Origin: Rhizobium sp. BK399
GTDB lineage: Bacteria; Pseudomonadota; Alphaproteobacteria; Rhizobiales; Rhizobiaceae
Length of the DNA: 64,000 nt
Direction: 5' to 3'
Assembly: GCF_014194695.1 (NCBI RefSeq)
Contig: NZ_JACIAH010000010.1
Location: 116,550 to 180,549 of the forward strand
Below the pieces are notes generated by a model. It worked only from the letters and a program-made list of their open reading frames with translations, searched no databases and had not been told where the DNA came from. Below, in pieces: positions 35,154 through 42,472 of this stretch; the stretch's first letter is position 1; each line of letters starts with the position of its first letter. The translations under genes and the position numbers were made by a program.

Positions 35154-35523
35154 GTGCAGTCCTCTTGGTTCGGCCCGTCTCCGGCCCTTGGCCAGCCTTT
35201 TCCTCAACCGCATGTACGAGAGCAACTTCCGCTTAGTTTGGTTGGGAGAGAAAATTTTTCAGTCAGGTTTTTTGTCAACGCGAGCTTGAATCGTGCCTCG
35301 CCGTGGCGCATTTCCACGGAACAAGTCACAAGGCGCGGTGAACGGTTCGCCTCTTGGCGGCCGGATGTCGCTGGGCACGGGTACTCCCGCAAGTCGTCAA
35401 TCTGAGATCCAGCCGGACGGCCTGTGGCGTGGAGGGCATTAGGGAATGGAGCAATGCGTGCTAGCGACATACCGATCTGTCGAACGGAAAAGTAAAGAAG
35501 CCGCTTGAGCGGGATGATCAAAA

Positions 35524-35781
35524 TTAATAGCACAACGTGCGCAACATGCCTTCGTAGTTCGGCTTTTTGCTACAGTCTTGCGCCGATGCTGTGATGGCGC
35601 CACGCCTCGGAACCGTGGTTGCCCCGCCTTTTGCTTCAATTGAGCTGCATCCAACCGCGATCAGGGCTGTGGCCTCGATCAGCGCTCCGACAAGGAGAAG
35701 CCGCGCAAGCGTTTGAGATCCCTTGCAATCACGTTGATCTACGACAACGTGGCACCTCAAGCTGCAGGAATGTTCTATCAT
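35524..35781 (-). CDS. possible small lipoprotein (uncertain)
   Basis: An 85-residue frame from ATG 35781. Its interior reads LARLLLVGALIEATALIAVGCSS, a hydrophobic stretch ending in a lipobox-like LIAVGC. A short mature part follows (SIEAKGG... ending MLRTLCY). The hydrophobic stretch begins about 28 residues after the ATG, which is long for a lipoprotein signal, and no closer start codon is present. This may be a decayed lipoprotein gene in a degenerate region. Confidence 0.28.
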   Translation of the reverse strand: MIEHSCSLRCHVVVDQRDCKGSQTLARLLLVGALIEATALIAVGCSSIEAKGGATTVPRRGAITASAQDCSKKPNYEGMLRTLCY

Positions 35782-36296
35782 GACGCGCCTCGGATCTTGG
35801 AACGTATATTGTTTCGTAAGAGCGGCTCTATCGCACCCTTTGATGTTTCTTGAAGCGTTGTGGCGGTGGAAGGGACGTATGAGTTTCACCTCAACTTTCA
35901 CCCGAACCGAATTGGCTAGTTCCGTAACTTCGCGGCAGTTCACATCATCTCACGCACTCATGGTCGGGCATGGTCGGGACATCTCTCGTCCATGTTTACG
36001 CATGGAGAGCGATTTAGATCAGTCCAAAGCACTTGCTCCCCGGGATAGAAGTCTTGTCACGGTCAGCAGCCTGATGGCTGCCTGAAATGTCGCCCAGATC
36101 AAATTTCATCTCGGCAAGGCGATGGACAGCGGATTGACGGCGGCAGAGACTGGCGAAATTGTGGCCCATGTTGCCTTTATGCGGGTTGGCCCGCCGCGTT
36201 TTCAGCCGCTCCGGTGGTTGGCGAAGTATTGAAGGGCCAAGGCCGGTAAACCGACGCATCTTGTTGCGCGGACGCAAAAGGCGGAAAGGGAGTGCC
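35782..36296. other. non-coding or decayed stretch
   Basis: About 515 bases in which only overlapping, family-less frames occur on both strands. I see no recognisable gene, RNA or repeat. It borders the tautomerase pseudogene, consistent with a decaying region. Confidence 0.45.
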
Positions 36297-36530
36297 ATGC
36301 CGCATATCGTTGTAGAGATGATCAAGGGCCGGACAGAGGGCCAAAAGAAGTAACTGGCGGCACAGCTCAGCAAAGCCGTGATGTCGGTCTTGGGAAACGA
36401 TGAAGGATCGGTGTCGGTGGCGATCGAACACGTTGCTCCAGCTCGCTGGGACCAGGACGGTTTCATCCCTGAAATCAAGGGTAGGAAGCACACGCTGTAT
36501 CAGACGCCGGGCTACGCATCGGTCAATTGA
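36297..36530 (+). pseudogene. 4-oxalocrotonate tautomerase-family gene with in-frame stop
   Basis: From ATG 36297 (AGGGAG upstream) the frame reads MPHIVVEMIKGRTEGQKK, then TAA at 36351-36353. It continues in the same frame LAAQLSKAVMSVLGNDEGSV...IEHVAPARWDQDGF...YQTPGYASVN to TGA at 36530. The whole is a normal 77-residue tautomerase with the catalytic Pro after Met and the family C-terminus. The ochre codon sits where Gln is expected (a CAA to TAA change would do). It is therefore a recent nonsense pseudogene, unless the base is a sequencing error. Confidence 0.85.
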
Positions 36531-36823
36531 GGCTCCGTCTTACCCGTCCATCCAATTGCGCGGGGCCGCATCCCTCGGGCCAGAACAACGCAGGTCGGCG
36601 TTTGGACAGATTTTTCTGCGGGCAGGCGCCCGGCTCGTTCACGCGCTGCTTTACGAGCCGACCTGCGCTGGTCGGCGGGGTGGAGTGGCCGGGCACTCAA
36701 AGTAACCTGGGCGTTCAGCCAAATCTGTCGAGAGCCGCTAACACTAAAGAGGCGGGGCATTCTGCTCCAAATAGAATTATGATGGTAGATAATGCTTTGC
36801 GGCGGCTGATTGGTGACGGCCAG

Positions 36824-36855
36824 CAAAAAAAGAACCCCGCGTTGCTTGCGGGGTT
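36824..36855 (-). terminator. intrinsic terminator A (leftward)
   Basis: AACCCCGC (36833-36840) pairs with GCGGGGTT (36848-36855) around a seven-base loop. On the minus strand the stem is followed by C and then a run of seven T. Confidence 0.85.
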
Positions 36856-36894
36856 TGGAGATGAACATCGAAATGCGCCCAAAAGCCAGAGCGC
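36826..36894 (-). ncRNA. candidate small RNA A
   Basis: On the minus strand a plausible sigma-70 promoter (TTGAAG at 36929-36924, 17-base spacer, TACAGT at 36906-36901) is followed about 70 bases later by a strong terminator (36826-36855). No open frame with a ribosome-binding site fits in between. The predicted transcript is about 69 nt. Confidence 0.4.
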
Positions 36895-37250
36895 AGTCGA
36901 ACTGTATCCAACGGTTTGCAAGCCTTCAAGCCTTTGTTCAACTCGTTCTGATGTCGTGCGTAATGTCGTCTCCAGCGAATCCGTCTCCGTCGCATTCAAC
37001 GGTCGATCCGATCCGGACGTCCCGCTAGGCCGTGCCAGGTTTATGATCTCCTGCATTTTGACCGCCCTAGCAGCATGGAACCTATCTACGCCGCCAACTC
37101 GTTCAGACGAACGCAGGGAGCTGGCGGCCGTTCCGAGGATCGAGGGTGACGAACGTCAACTGGGAACAAGGATGCATAAAAGCATAAGCCGCGGTCTGCT
37201 ATCGGGCATTCCCGAAAGTCCCTTAATACAGTGGACGCAGGTCGCACTGC

Positions 37251-37283
37251 GGAAAAGAAACCCCGCAGTCTCGGGTGCGGGGT
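37251..37283 (-). terminator. intrinsic terminator B (leftward)
   Basis: ACCCCGC (37260-37266) pairs with GCGGGGT (37277-37283) around ten bases. On the minus strand TTTCTTTT follows. Confidence 0.75.
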
Positions 37284-37321
37284 CGGAATTGTGCTTCCAG
37301 GGGTTTCAATTCTGAAGCGTG
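37252..37321 (-). ncRNA. candidate small RNA B with an EcfG-type promoter
   Basis: The minus strand has GGAAC (37352-37348), 17 bases, then CGTT (37330-37327), matching the -35/-10 consensus of alphaproteobacterial general-stress sigma factors (EcfG/RpoE2). About 70 bases downstream lies a terminator. The RNA would fold as a GAATTG/CAATTC hairpin followed by the terminator stem. No frame with a ribosome-binding site is present. Confidence 0.5.
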
Positions 37322-37326
37322 CGGGA

Positions 37327-37352
37327 AACGGTCGATATCGGGCCTTTGTTCC
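37327..37352 (-). promoter_or_regulatory. EcfG/RpoE2-type promoter GGAAC-N17-CGTT
   Basis: Read on the minus strand: GGAAC at 37352-37348, a 17-base spacer and CGTT at 37330-37327. Both elements are exact matches to the general-stress consensus of Rhizobiales. Confidence 0.6.
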
Positions 37353-37479
37353 TGCGCATGCGCAAAAAGTTTCCACCTGAAGGAACGGTGGACGATCATC
37401 GGACTGGAGGTAGGTTTGAGAGTGGTTGACCCAGTGGGCCTTCCACGCCGGTGCGACTGTATGGAAGACAAGCGTCTCT

Positions 37480-37585
37480 GGAAACGCAAAGGCCCCGCCG
37501 GAGAACAAGCGGGGCCATGCTGAAAGGGAAACAACGGTGACGTGCAAACCCTCCCTTTCGACGGTTCCAACAACGGTCGTTGGCT
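37480..37585 (-). ncRNA. candidate structured small RNA C (alpha-r/AbcR-like architecture)
   Basis: About 105 nt on the minus strand with three successive stems: CCAAC/GTTGG (37583-37579 with 37571-37567), AAAGGGA/TCCCTTT (37558-37552 with 37529-37523), and the terminator GGCCCCGC/GCGGGGCC (37516-37509 with 37498-37491). The loop side contains GTTGTTTCCC, a pyrimidine motif of the type used by AbcR-class RNAs to pair with Shine-Dalgarno regions. Size and three-stem layout fit the alpha-r15 group, but the assignment is a guess from architecture. Confidence 0.45.
37484..37516 (-). terminator. intrinsic terminator C (leftward)
   Basis: GGCCCCGC (37491-37498) pairs with GCGGGGCC (37509-37516). 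On the minus strand the tail is TTTGCGTTTCC, weaker than the neighbouring terminators. Confidence 0.65.
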
Positions 37586-37707
37586 ATTGCTCAGAGCATT
37601 GCCGGGCCTCCTTCGGCTTCACAATGCACCACAGCCCCGACGGCTGAACCCTCCCGTCACCGCCGTTTGCCCAGCAGGGGAAGTGAAATGCATCGAGCGC
37701 TCAATGG

Positions 37708-37740
37708 AAAAATGCCCCGCCTGAAACAAAAAAGCGGGCA
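37708..37740 (-). terminator. intrinsic terminator D, probably of the RcnB-like gene
   Basis: TGCCCCGC (37713-37720) pairs with GCGGGCA (37734-37740) with one bulged base. On the minus strand the stem is followed by ATTTTT. It lies about 110 bases after the stop of the RcnB-like gene, which reads in the same direction. Confidence 0.65.
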
Positions 37741-37852
37741 GTTCAAGCGGCAGTTTCTGGAATGACGGGGAAGTGCGACCCCGTTCTTCCTGCGGCCGAA
37801 CAATACACGTGCCCTTTTGTTCCAGGGATCCATGGCGCTCGGAGTTGCGTAG

Positions 37853-38122
37853 TCAAATGGCGGCGGACAAGCTCAGTATGACGCCGGTCGCCGTATTGAG
37901 CAGCACGAAGTGGTTATCGACCCTGACCCACTCTTGTCCGATGCCCGGTTCGTGCAAACCAAAACGGTGATAGTCCTTCACGCTGCTGTACCAGCGCCAA
38001 TTTTGCATTGGGCGGCCTTTGTCCAGCCGGTACCCCCATTCGTCTGGCTCACGCCGTTGTTCTGCTTGTGAGTGGGAGACTGCCAGCATCATGCCGGCAA
38101 TTGCGAAAGCGACAGGCTTCAT
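37853..38122 (-). CDS. RcnB-family periplasmic protein
   Basis: An 89-residue protein with a signal peptide (MKPVAFAIAGMMLAVSHSQA, cleaved near residue 20). The C-terminal half has the RcnB pattern: DYHRFGLHEPGIGQEWVRVDNHFVLLNTATGVIL, compare 'YRxYGLxxPPxGxxWVRVxxxYxLV...G'. RcnB in E. coli modulates nickel and cobalt efflux; most rhizobial paralogues are uncharacterised. No metal exporter gene is adjacent, so the role is open. It stands alone in the gene-poor stretch. Confidence 0.75.
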   Translation of the reverse strand: MKPVAFAIAGMMLAVSHSQAEQRREPDEWGYRLDKGRPMQNWRWYSSVKDYHRFGLHEPGIGQEWVRVDNHFVLLNTATGVILSLSAAI

Positions 38123-38404
38123 CAGATATCCTCGTTCATTGGACGAGGGCAGCTAAGAGGCCATGCGGTTAACAGAGGCTTAATTTCGGGATGATGGTTT
38201 ACAGTCACAGCACCTTCATCCCGGTTGTCTCCGAGTCGCCGGATCATGTCGGACTGATTTGCTGCAAAGGCGCATTGACGACCTCAACAAACTGACCGCG
38301 TTCCAGCCTCATCTCTTGCAAATGACAGAGAGCCTCATGAGCGCGGAGCGGACCGCGGACATCAAAACGCGGCTGTGTTCGAGCGTTGACTTTGATTCAC
38401 GTGT

Positions 38405-38761
38405 GTGTTCAATGGTTTGGCGGGAGAGGATCAATTTTTGGCCATTGCGACAGACGTCATTTCGCAACTCGTTCGCGCCGCGAACGAGGTCGATAAGATT
38501 CAGCCTGACGAGTTCAGTGGGCTGATCTATCGGTCGATTGTTGTTATCCGGGACCTCCGCGAATCTGTCGGCATCCCAGGAAGCGGCACGCGGAGCGACG
38601 CCATTGTCTTGCTTTGGGCGCTTGCAAGGTCGGCACCCAGTCGAAGCAGGAGTGAACTTGGCGAGGCACTCCTCCAAGCCGCCGACATGATCCGCACGCT
38701 GCACATTGTCGCCGACAGCGGCGTCGCGATAGATCTAAAGGTCATGGAACACGTGGACTGA
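38405..38761 (+). CDS. hypothetical protein
   Basis: A frame of up to 118 residues from GTG 38405. TTG 38438 is a better start because GGGAGAGGA lies seven bases before it (107 residues, beginning LAIATDVISQLVRAANEVDK). The product looks helical and soluble (DEFSGLIYRSIVVIRDLRESVG, ELGEALLQAADMIRTLHIVADSG). I do not recognise the family. It precedes the nadQ-like gene by 150 bases on the same strand. Confidence 0.5.
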   Translation: MFNGLAGEDQFLAIATDVISQLVRAANEVDKIQPDEFSGLIYRSIVVIRDLRESVGIPGSGTRSDAIVLLWALARSAPSRSRSELGEALLQAADMIRTLHIVADSGVAIDLKVMEHVD

Positions 38762-38910
38762 ACAGTCCTTACATCAACAACTGGGTATAGGAATGTGAGC
38801 GCCCTTGGTATTGTCGACGAGGAAATGTATCTGCGGGCATCCGTCTCGTCCATTCTTTCGAAGGCAACGTCCCGTGCTCGTCTCGGGCCGCTGACTGGCA
38901 AATTTGTGGT

Positions 38911-39894
38911 TTGTCGATCTGCCCGGTGCTTTCCGACAGAATCTGGTTATGTCAGAAATTGCAGCAGCTGAAGAGATGGATTCGTAAGCCAGTGACGATC
39001 GGGTTTGCCCACGCCGAATTGATCGCCGTCCTTGTTGCCGTTACAGGCAACGAGCCACGTGTCATGACCATTCGCGCCGGCGAGGCATTGCCATCGGGGC
39101 CCTTCGAGATGGGTCATAGAACCTTGCAAAGCGGGTTGCGTGAATGGGTTCAGGACCAGACCGGTCATCCGGTCGGCTATCTGGAGCAGCTCTACACCTT
39201 CGCTGACCGCGACAGGAACAATGAGATCCTTGGCGGCAGGACGATTTCGATAAGCTACCTGGGCCTTGTGCATGAAGAGGCCGCTCGGGGTGGTGGTCGG
39301 CCTGGCTGGCAGGGCTGGTACAGCTATTTTCCCTGGGAGGACCGGCGGTCAGGGCGACCAGCCGACACGGATCGTATCGAAGCTCGTCTGACGGCATGGG
39401 CCGAGCGGGATCCGCACCGGCAACAGGACCGAATGCGTCGAGCACGTTTTGCCTTCGGGTTCGGCGGCGCGCGGTGGAATGAGGATCTTGTCTTGCAGCG
39501 GTACGAGCTCCTCTATGAAGCGGGTCTGGTCGCGGAGTCGGGTAGGGAGATGGATGCCAACGCCGGTCGGACAATGTTTGCCGATCATCGGCGTATCCTC
39601 GCAACGGCGATTGCGAGGTTGCGGGCAAAGATCAAGTATCGCCCCGTCGTCTTTGAGCTCATGCCCGAGAGCTTCACTTTGCTGCAATTGCAACGCAGCG
39701 TCGAGGCTCTCGCCGGGCTGACGCTCCATAAGCAGAACTTCCGGCGATTGATCGAACAGCAGGACCTTGTCGAGGAAACTGGCGAGAGGATGAGCGAAAC
39801 GGGCGGCCGGCCCGCGAAACTTTTCCGTTATCGCCATGCTGTGCGTGAAGAGCGCGAGCTGTCCGGATCCAGGCTTCCCATTTCACGCGGTTGA
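38911..39894 (+). CDS. nadQ: NadQ/NrtR-family repressor of NAD synthesis
   Basis: Up to 327 residues. A NUDIX-like effector domain covers about residues 30-180 (AVLVAVTGNEPRVMTIRAGE, GYLEQLYTFADRDRN, ISISYLGLVHE) and a C-terminal winged helix about 210-310 (FELMPESFTLLQLQRSVEALAG, HKQNFRRLIEQQDLVEETG, GRPAKLFRYRH). NadQ-type proteins repress nadABC in alphaproteobacteria and respond to NAD metabolites. The N-terminus is uncertain: TTG 38911 gives unusual residues before PVTIGFAHAE, and an ATG at 38949 is out of frame. It is immediately upstream of nadA. Confidence 0.85.
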   Translation: MSICPVLSDRIWLCQKLQQLKRWIRKPVTIGFAHAELIAVLVAVTGNEPRVMTIRAGEALPSGPFEMGHRTLQSGLREWVQDQTGHPVGYLEQLYTFADRDRNNEILGGRTISISYLGLVHEEAARGGGRPGWQGWYSYFPWEDRRSGRPADTDRIEARLTAWAERDPHRQQDRMRRARFAFGFGGARWNEDLVLQRYELLYEAGLVAESGREMDANAGRTMFADHRRILATAIARLRAKIKYRPVVFELMPESFTLLQLQRSVEALAGLTLHKQNFRRLIEQQDLVEETGERMSETGGRPAKLFRYRHAVREERELSGSRLPISRG

Positions 39895-39950
39895 CATATG
39901 CTCAAAAGGAGAATATCTATTGCGTCCACGATATACTCATAGAGAGTATA
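39891..39950 (+). promoter_or_regulatory. nadABC promoter with two NadQ-type operators
   Basis: TTGACA (39891-39896, overlapping the nadQ stop) and TATCTA (39914-39919) are spaced by 17 bases. Operator 1, TATGCTC-N5-GAGAATA (39897-39915), fills the spacer. Operator 2, TATACTC-N5-GAGTATA (39932-39950), is a perfect inverted repeat near the start of transcription. The two share arm sequence and five-base spacing. The nadA ATG follows 14 bases later. Confidence 0.75.
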
Positions 39951-39964
39951 AATTGGAGCATGCC

Positions 39965-40936
39965 ATGAATCGCAACGTTTCCGCGTCCTCCCTTTATGAG
40001 CGCGTCCAGCGTGTTATTCCGAAAGCAGAGTGGATGTCGTTCGAAGACGACGTCGAGGCGATCCTCGATCTCAAGCGAAAACGCAACGCGGTCATCCTTG
40101 CTCACAACTATCAGACACCCGAGATTTTCCATGGTGTAGCCGACATCGTTGGCGATAGTCTCGCTCTTGCGCGCAAGGCCATCGACGTCGAGGCCGACGT
40201 GATCGTGCTGGCCGGCGTGCATTTCATGGCCGAGACAGCCAAGCTCCTCAACCCGGGCAAGACCGTCCTCATTCCGGATATGGGAGCTGGCTGTTCGCTT
40301 GCTGACTCGATCACGCCCGAGGACGTGGCGCTTTTGCGCAAGGCACATCCAGGCGTGCCTATCATTACCTACGTAAACACCTCGGCGGCCGTGAAGGCCG
40401 CGTCCGACATTTGTTGCACGTCGGGTAATGCGAAGCAGGTGGTTGAATCGCTCGGCGTACCGCGCGTGCTGATGATCCCAGATGAATATCTCGCTCGCAA
40501 CGTCGCGCGTGAAACGGATGTCGAGGTGCTCGCCTGGCACGGTCACTGTGAGGTCCACGAGCTGTTTACGGCAGACGATGTCAGGCAACTTCGTGAAAAC
40601 CACCCGGGCGTGACGGTTTTGGCACATCCGGAATGTCCGCCCGATGTCGTCGCGGCCGCCGATTTTGCGGGGTCAACTGCGGTCATGTCGGACTTCGTCG
40701 GACAGCGGCGCCCGGCTCGCGTTGTGCTGCTGACGGAATGCTCCATGAGCGACAATGTTTCCGTCCATCATCCTGATGTCGAATTCATTCGCCCTTGCAA
40801 TCTTTGCCCGCACATGAAGCGGATCACCTTGGCGAACATCCGCACAGCCCTCGAGCAGAATCGCCACGAGGTCACTGTCGACCCGGAAGTAGCCGTCGCT
40901 GCAAGGCGGGCCGTTGAGCGGATGCTCGCCATATGA
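39965..40936 (+). CDS. nadA: quinolinate synthase
   Basis: A 323-residue quinolinate synthase: iminoaspartate and dihydroxyacetone phosphate give quinolinate. ATG 39965 has TGGAGC upstream; a longer frame enters the operator region. [4Fe-4S] cysteines are seen in IPDMGAGCSLADS, HPECPPD and PCNLCPHMKRI, and substrate motifs in ILAHNYQTPEI and VLAGVHFMAETAK. Its stop overlaps the nadB start (ATGA). It is the first gene of the nadABC operon under two NadQ-type operators. Confidence 0.97.
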   Translation: MNRNVSASSLYERVQRVIPKAEWMSFEDDVEAILDLKRKRNAVILAHNYQTPEIFHGVADIVGDSLALARKAIDVEADVIVLAGVHFMAETAKLLNPGKTVLIPDMGAGCSLADSITPEDVALLRKAHPGVPIITYVNTSAAVKAASDICCTSGNAKQVVESLGVPRVLMIPDEYLARNVARETDVEVLAWHGHCEVHELFTADDVRQLRENHPGVTVLAHPECPPDVVAAADFAGSTAVMSDFVGQRRPARVVLLTECSMSDNVSVHHPDVEFIRPCNLCPHMKRITLANIRTALEQNRHEVTVDPEVAVAARRAVERMLAI

Positions 40937-42471
40937 TCGGGCGGTTCGACGATTTGAACGGCAAGGTCGTCGTCGTCGGAAGCGGCCTTGCCGGCCTCAT
41001 GACAACCCTTACGCTTTCGCCGCAACCGGTCGTGCTCGTCACCCGTGGGGCAATCGGAGAACACACATCAAGCGCCTGGGCGCAGGGCGGGATCGCTGCA
41101 AGTCTAGGTAGGGATGACGGGGCCGATCTGCATCTCGTTGATACGCTCGCGGCCGGTGACGGCCTCTGCAATCCCTTAGTTGCCGCTGATATTGTCGCCG
41201 AGGGTCCGGCGGTCATTGCTAGTCTGGAGCGGGCAGGTGTCACGTTCGACCGGGACAGCTTAGGGCACCTGGTGCTGGGGCTCGAAGCAGCTCACTCCCG
41301 TCGCCGCATCGTGCATGCTTCCGGAGACGGATCAGGTGCGGCCGTCGTCGCCGCACTTCTTGAGGCCGTTGCGGCAACGCCCTCGATCACCGTTCTTGAT
41401 GGGACCGAGCTGCGCTCCCTTCTGACATGTGATGGGACCGTCAGCGGCGTGGTCGTGTCCAGGGCTTCGCAGCTCACGGCCATCGCGACCAACCGGGTGG
41501 TGTTGGCGACCGGCGGGATTGGCGGCCTTTACGACTCCACGACCAATCCGGTCAGCAACTTCGGTCAGGGCATTGCATTGGCTGCGAGGGCCGGCGCAGT
41601 GCTTGCCGATATGGAATTCGTACAGTTTCATCCGACAGGACTCGATTCGGCGCGGCGTCCGCTTGCCCTTGTGAGTGAGGCGGTTCGGGGCGAGGGAGCA
41701 ATCCTCCTCAACGACCGGGGAGAGCGCTTCATGTGGGGTATTGCTGGGGCGGAACTTGCGCCACGCGACGTCGTCGCGCGTGCCATCAGTGCCGAGCTGT
41801 CAAAGGGGCGACGCGTCTTCCTCGATGCTCGTGGGGCACTTGGCAATCGGTTCGCCACCCGCTTCCCGACCATCGATGCGCTATGCCGCGAGGCAGGCAT
41901 AAACCCGGGCTCTGACATTATCCCCGTTCGCCCGGCCGTTCACTACCACATGGGCGGAATTGCAACCGATGCGAGGGGCCGGAGCTCGGTTTCGGGACTT
42001 TGGGTTGTCGGGGAGGCCGCGTCAACGGGTCTCCACGGAGCCAACCGTCTGGCAAGCAATTCCTTGCTCGAAGCCGCCGTCCTCGGCGTACGGGCCGCGC
42101 AAGATCTCAGCGGCACCGTCGAAGGGGCCATTCGACGGGTTCGATCGATGCCTCCTTCGCAGGCGCCGGACGCGTCTGCTGTAAGGGGTACCGTTTCGGC
42201 TAACCTCGGCGTCCTGCGCAACGCGGCCTCCCTTCGGACGGCGATTTCCACGCTGTTGCCGATCGCCGAAGGCACAACTTTAACAGCCGATCCGGCTATT
42301 GTCGCCCTGGCGATCGCCGTCTTCGCGATGCTTCGCGAGGAAAGCCGTGGCGCGCATGCTCGAACAGACTTTCCATCAAAGCTGCCGGCTGCAACCCGCC
42401 GGTTCATGACGCTCGCGGACATTCTTGATGCCGCGCATGCCAATATCCAGTCTTTTGCCAGGAGTGCCTGA
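40933..42471 (+). CDS. nadB: L-aspartate oxidase
   Basis: A 512-residue FAD enzyme that oxidises L-aspartate to iminoaspartate. FAD motifs: VVVGSGLAGLMTTLTLSP near residue 13 and ATGGIGGLY near 194. Active-site region: MEFVQFHPTGLD, HYHMGGIATDARGRSS near 337 and VGEAASTGLHGANRLASNSL near 357. It is coupled to nadA by ATGA. Length and domains are normal; the C-terminal helical domain is slightly short relative to E. coli NadB. Confidence 0.97.
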   Translation: MIGRFDDLNGKVVVVGSGLAGLMTTLTLSPQPVVLVTRGAIGEHTSSAWAQGGIAASLGRDDGADLHLVDTLAAGDGLCNPLVAADIVAEGPAVIASLERAGVTFDRDSLGHLVLGLEAAHSRRRIVHASGDGSGAAVVAALLEAVAATPSITVLDGTELRSLLTCDGTVSGVVVSRASQLTAIATNRVVLATGGIGGLYDSTTNPVSNFGQGIALAARAGAVLADMEFVQFHPTGLDSARRPLALVSEAVRGEGAILLNDRGERFMWGIAGAELAPRDVVARAISAELSKGRRVFLDARGALGNRFATRFPTIDALCREAGINPGSDIIPVRPAVHYHMGGIATDARGRSSVSGLWVVGEAASTGLHGANRLASNSLLEAAVLGVRAAQDLSGTVEGAIRRVRSMPPSQAPDASAVRGTVSANLGVLRNAASLRTAISTLLPIAEGTTLTADPAIVALAIAVFAMLREESRGAHARTDFPSKLPAATRRFMTLADILDAAHANIQSFARSA

Positions 42472-42472
42472 C

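Larger units (their letters stand above)
36531..37852. other. non-coding stretch with leftward terminators and small-RNA candidates
   Basis: About 1.3 kb without a believable protein gene; long frames on both strands lack family sequence. It contains four GC-rich hairpins followed on the minus strand by T-runs, listed individually, and at least one promoter-like element. I interpret it as an intergenic small-RNA region. Confidence 0.6.

Noticed and set aside
36527..37315. 262-residue plus-strand frame
   Set aside because: It runs through two leftward terminators, has no family sequence and no ribosome-binding site.
37348..37584. EcfG promoters for small RNAs A and C
   Set aside because: GAAC/CGTT-like pairs exist near both, but spacings (22 and 27 bases) do not fit; only unit B has the correct 17-base spacer.
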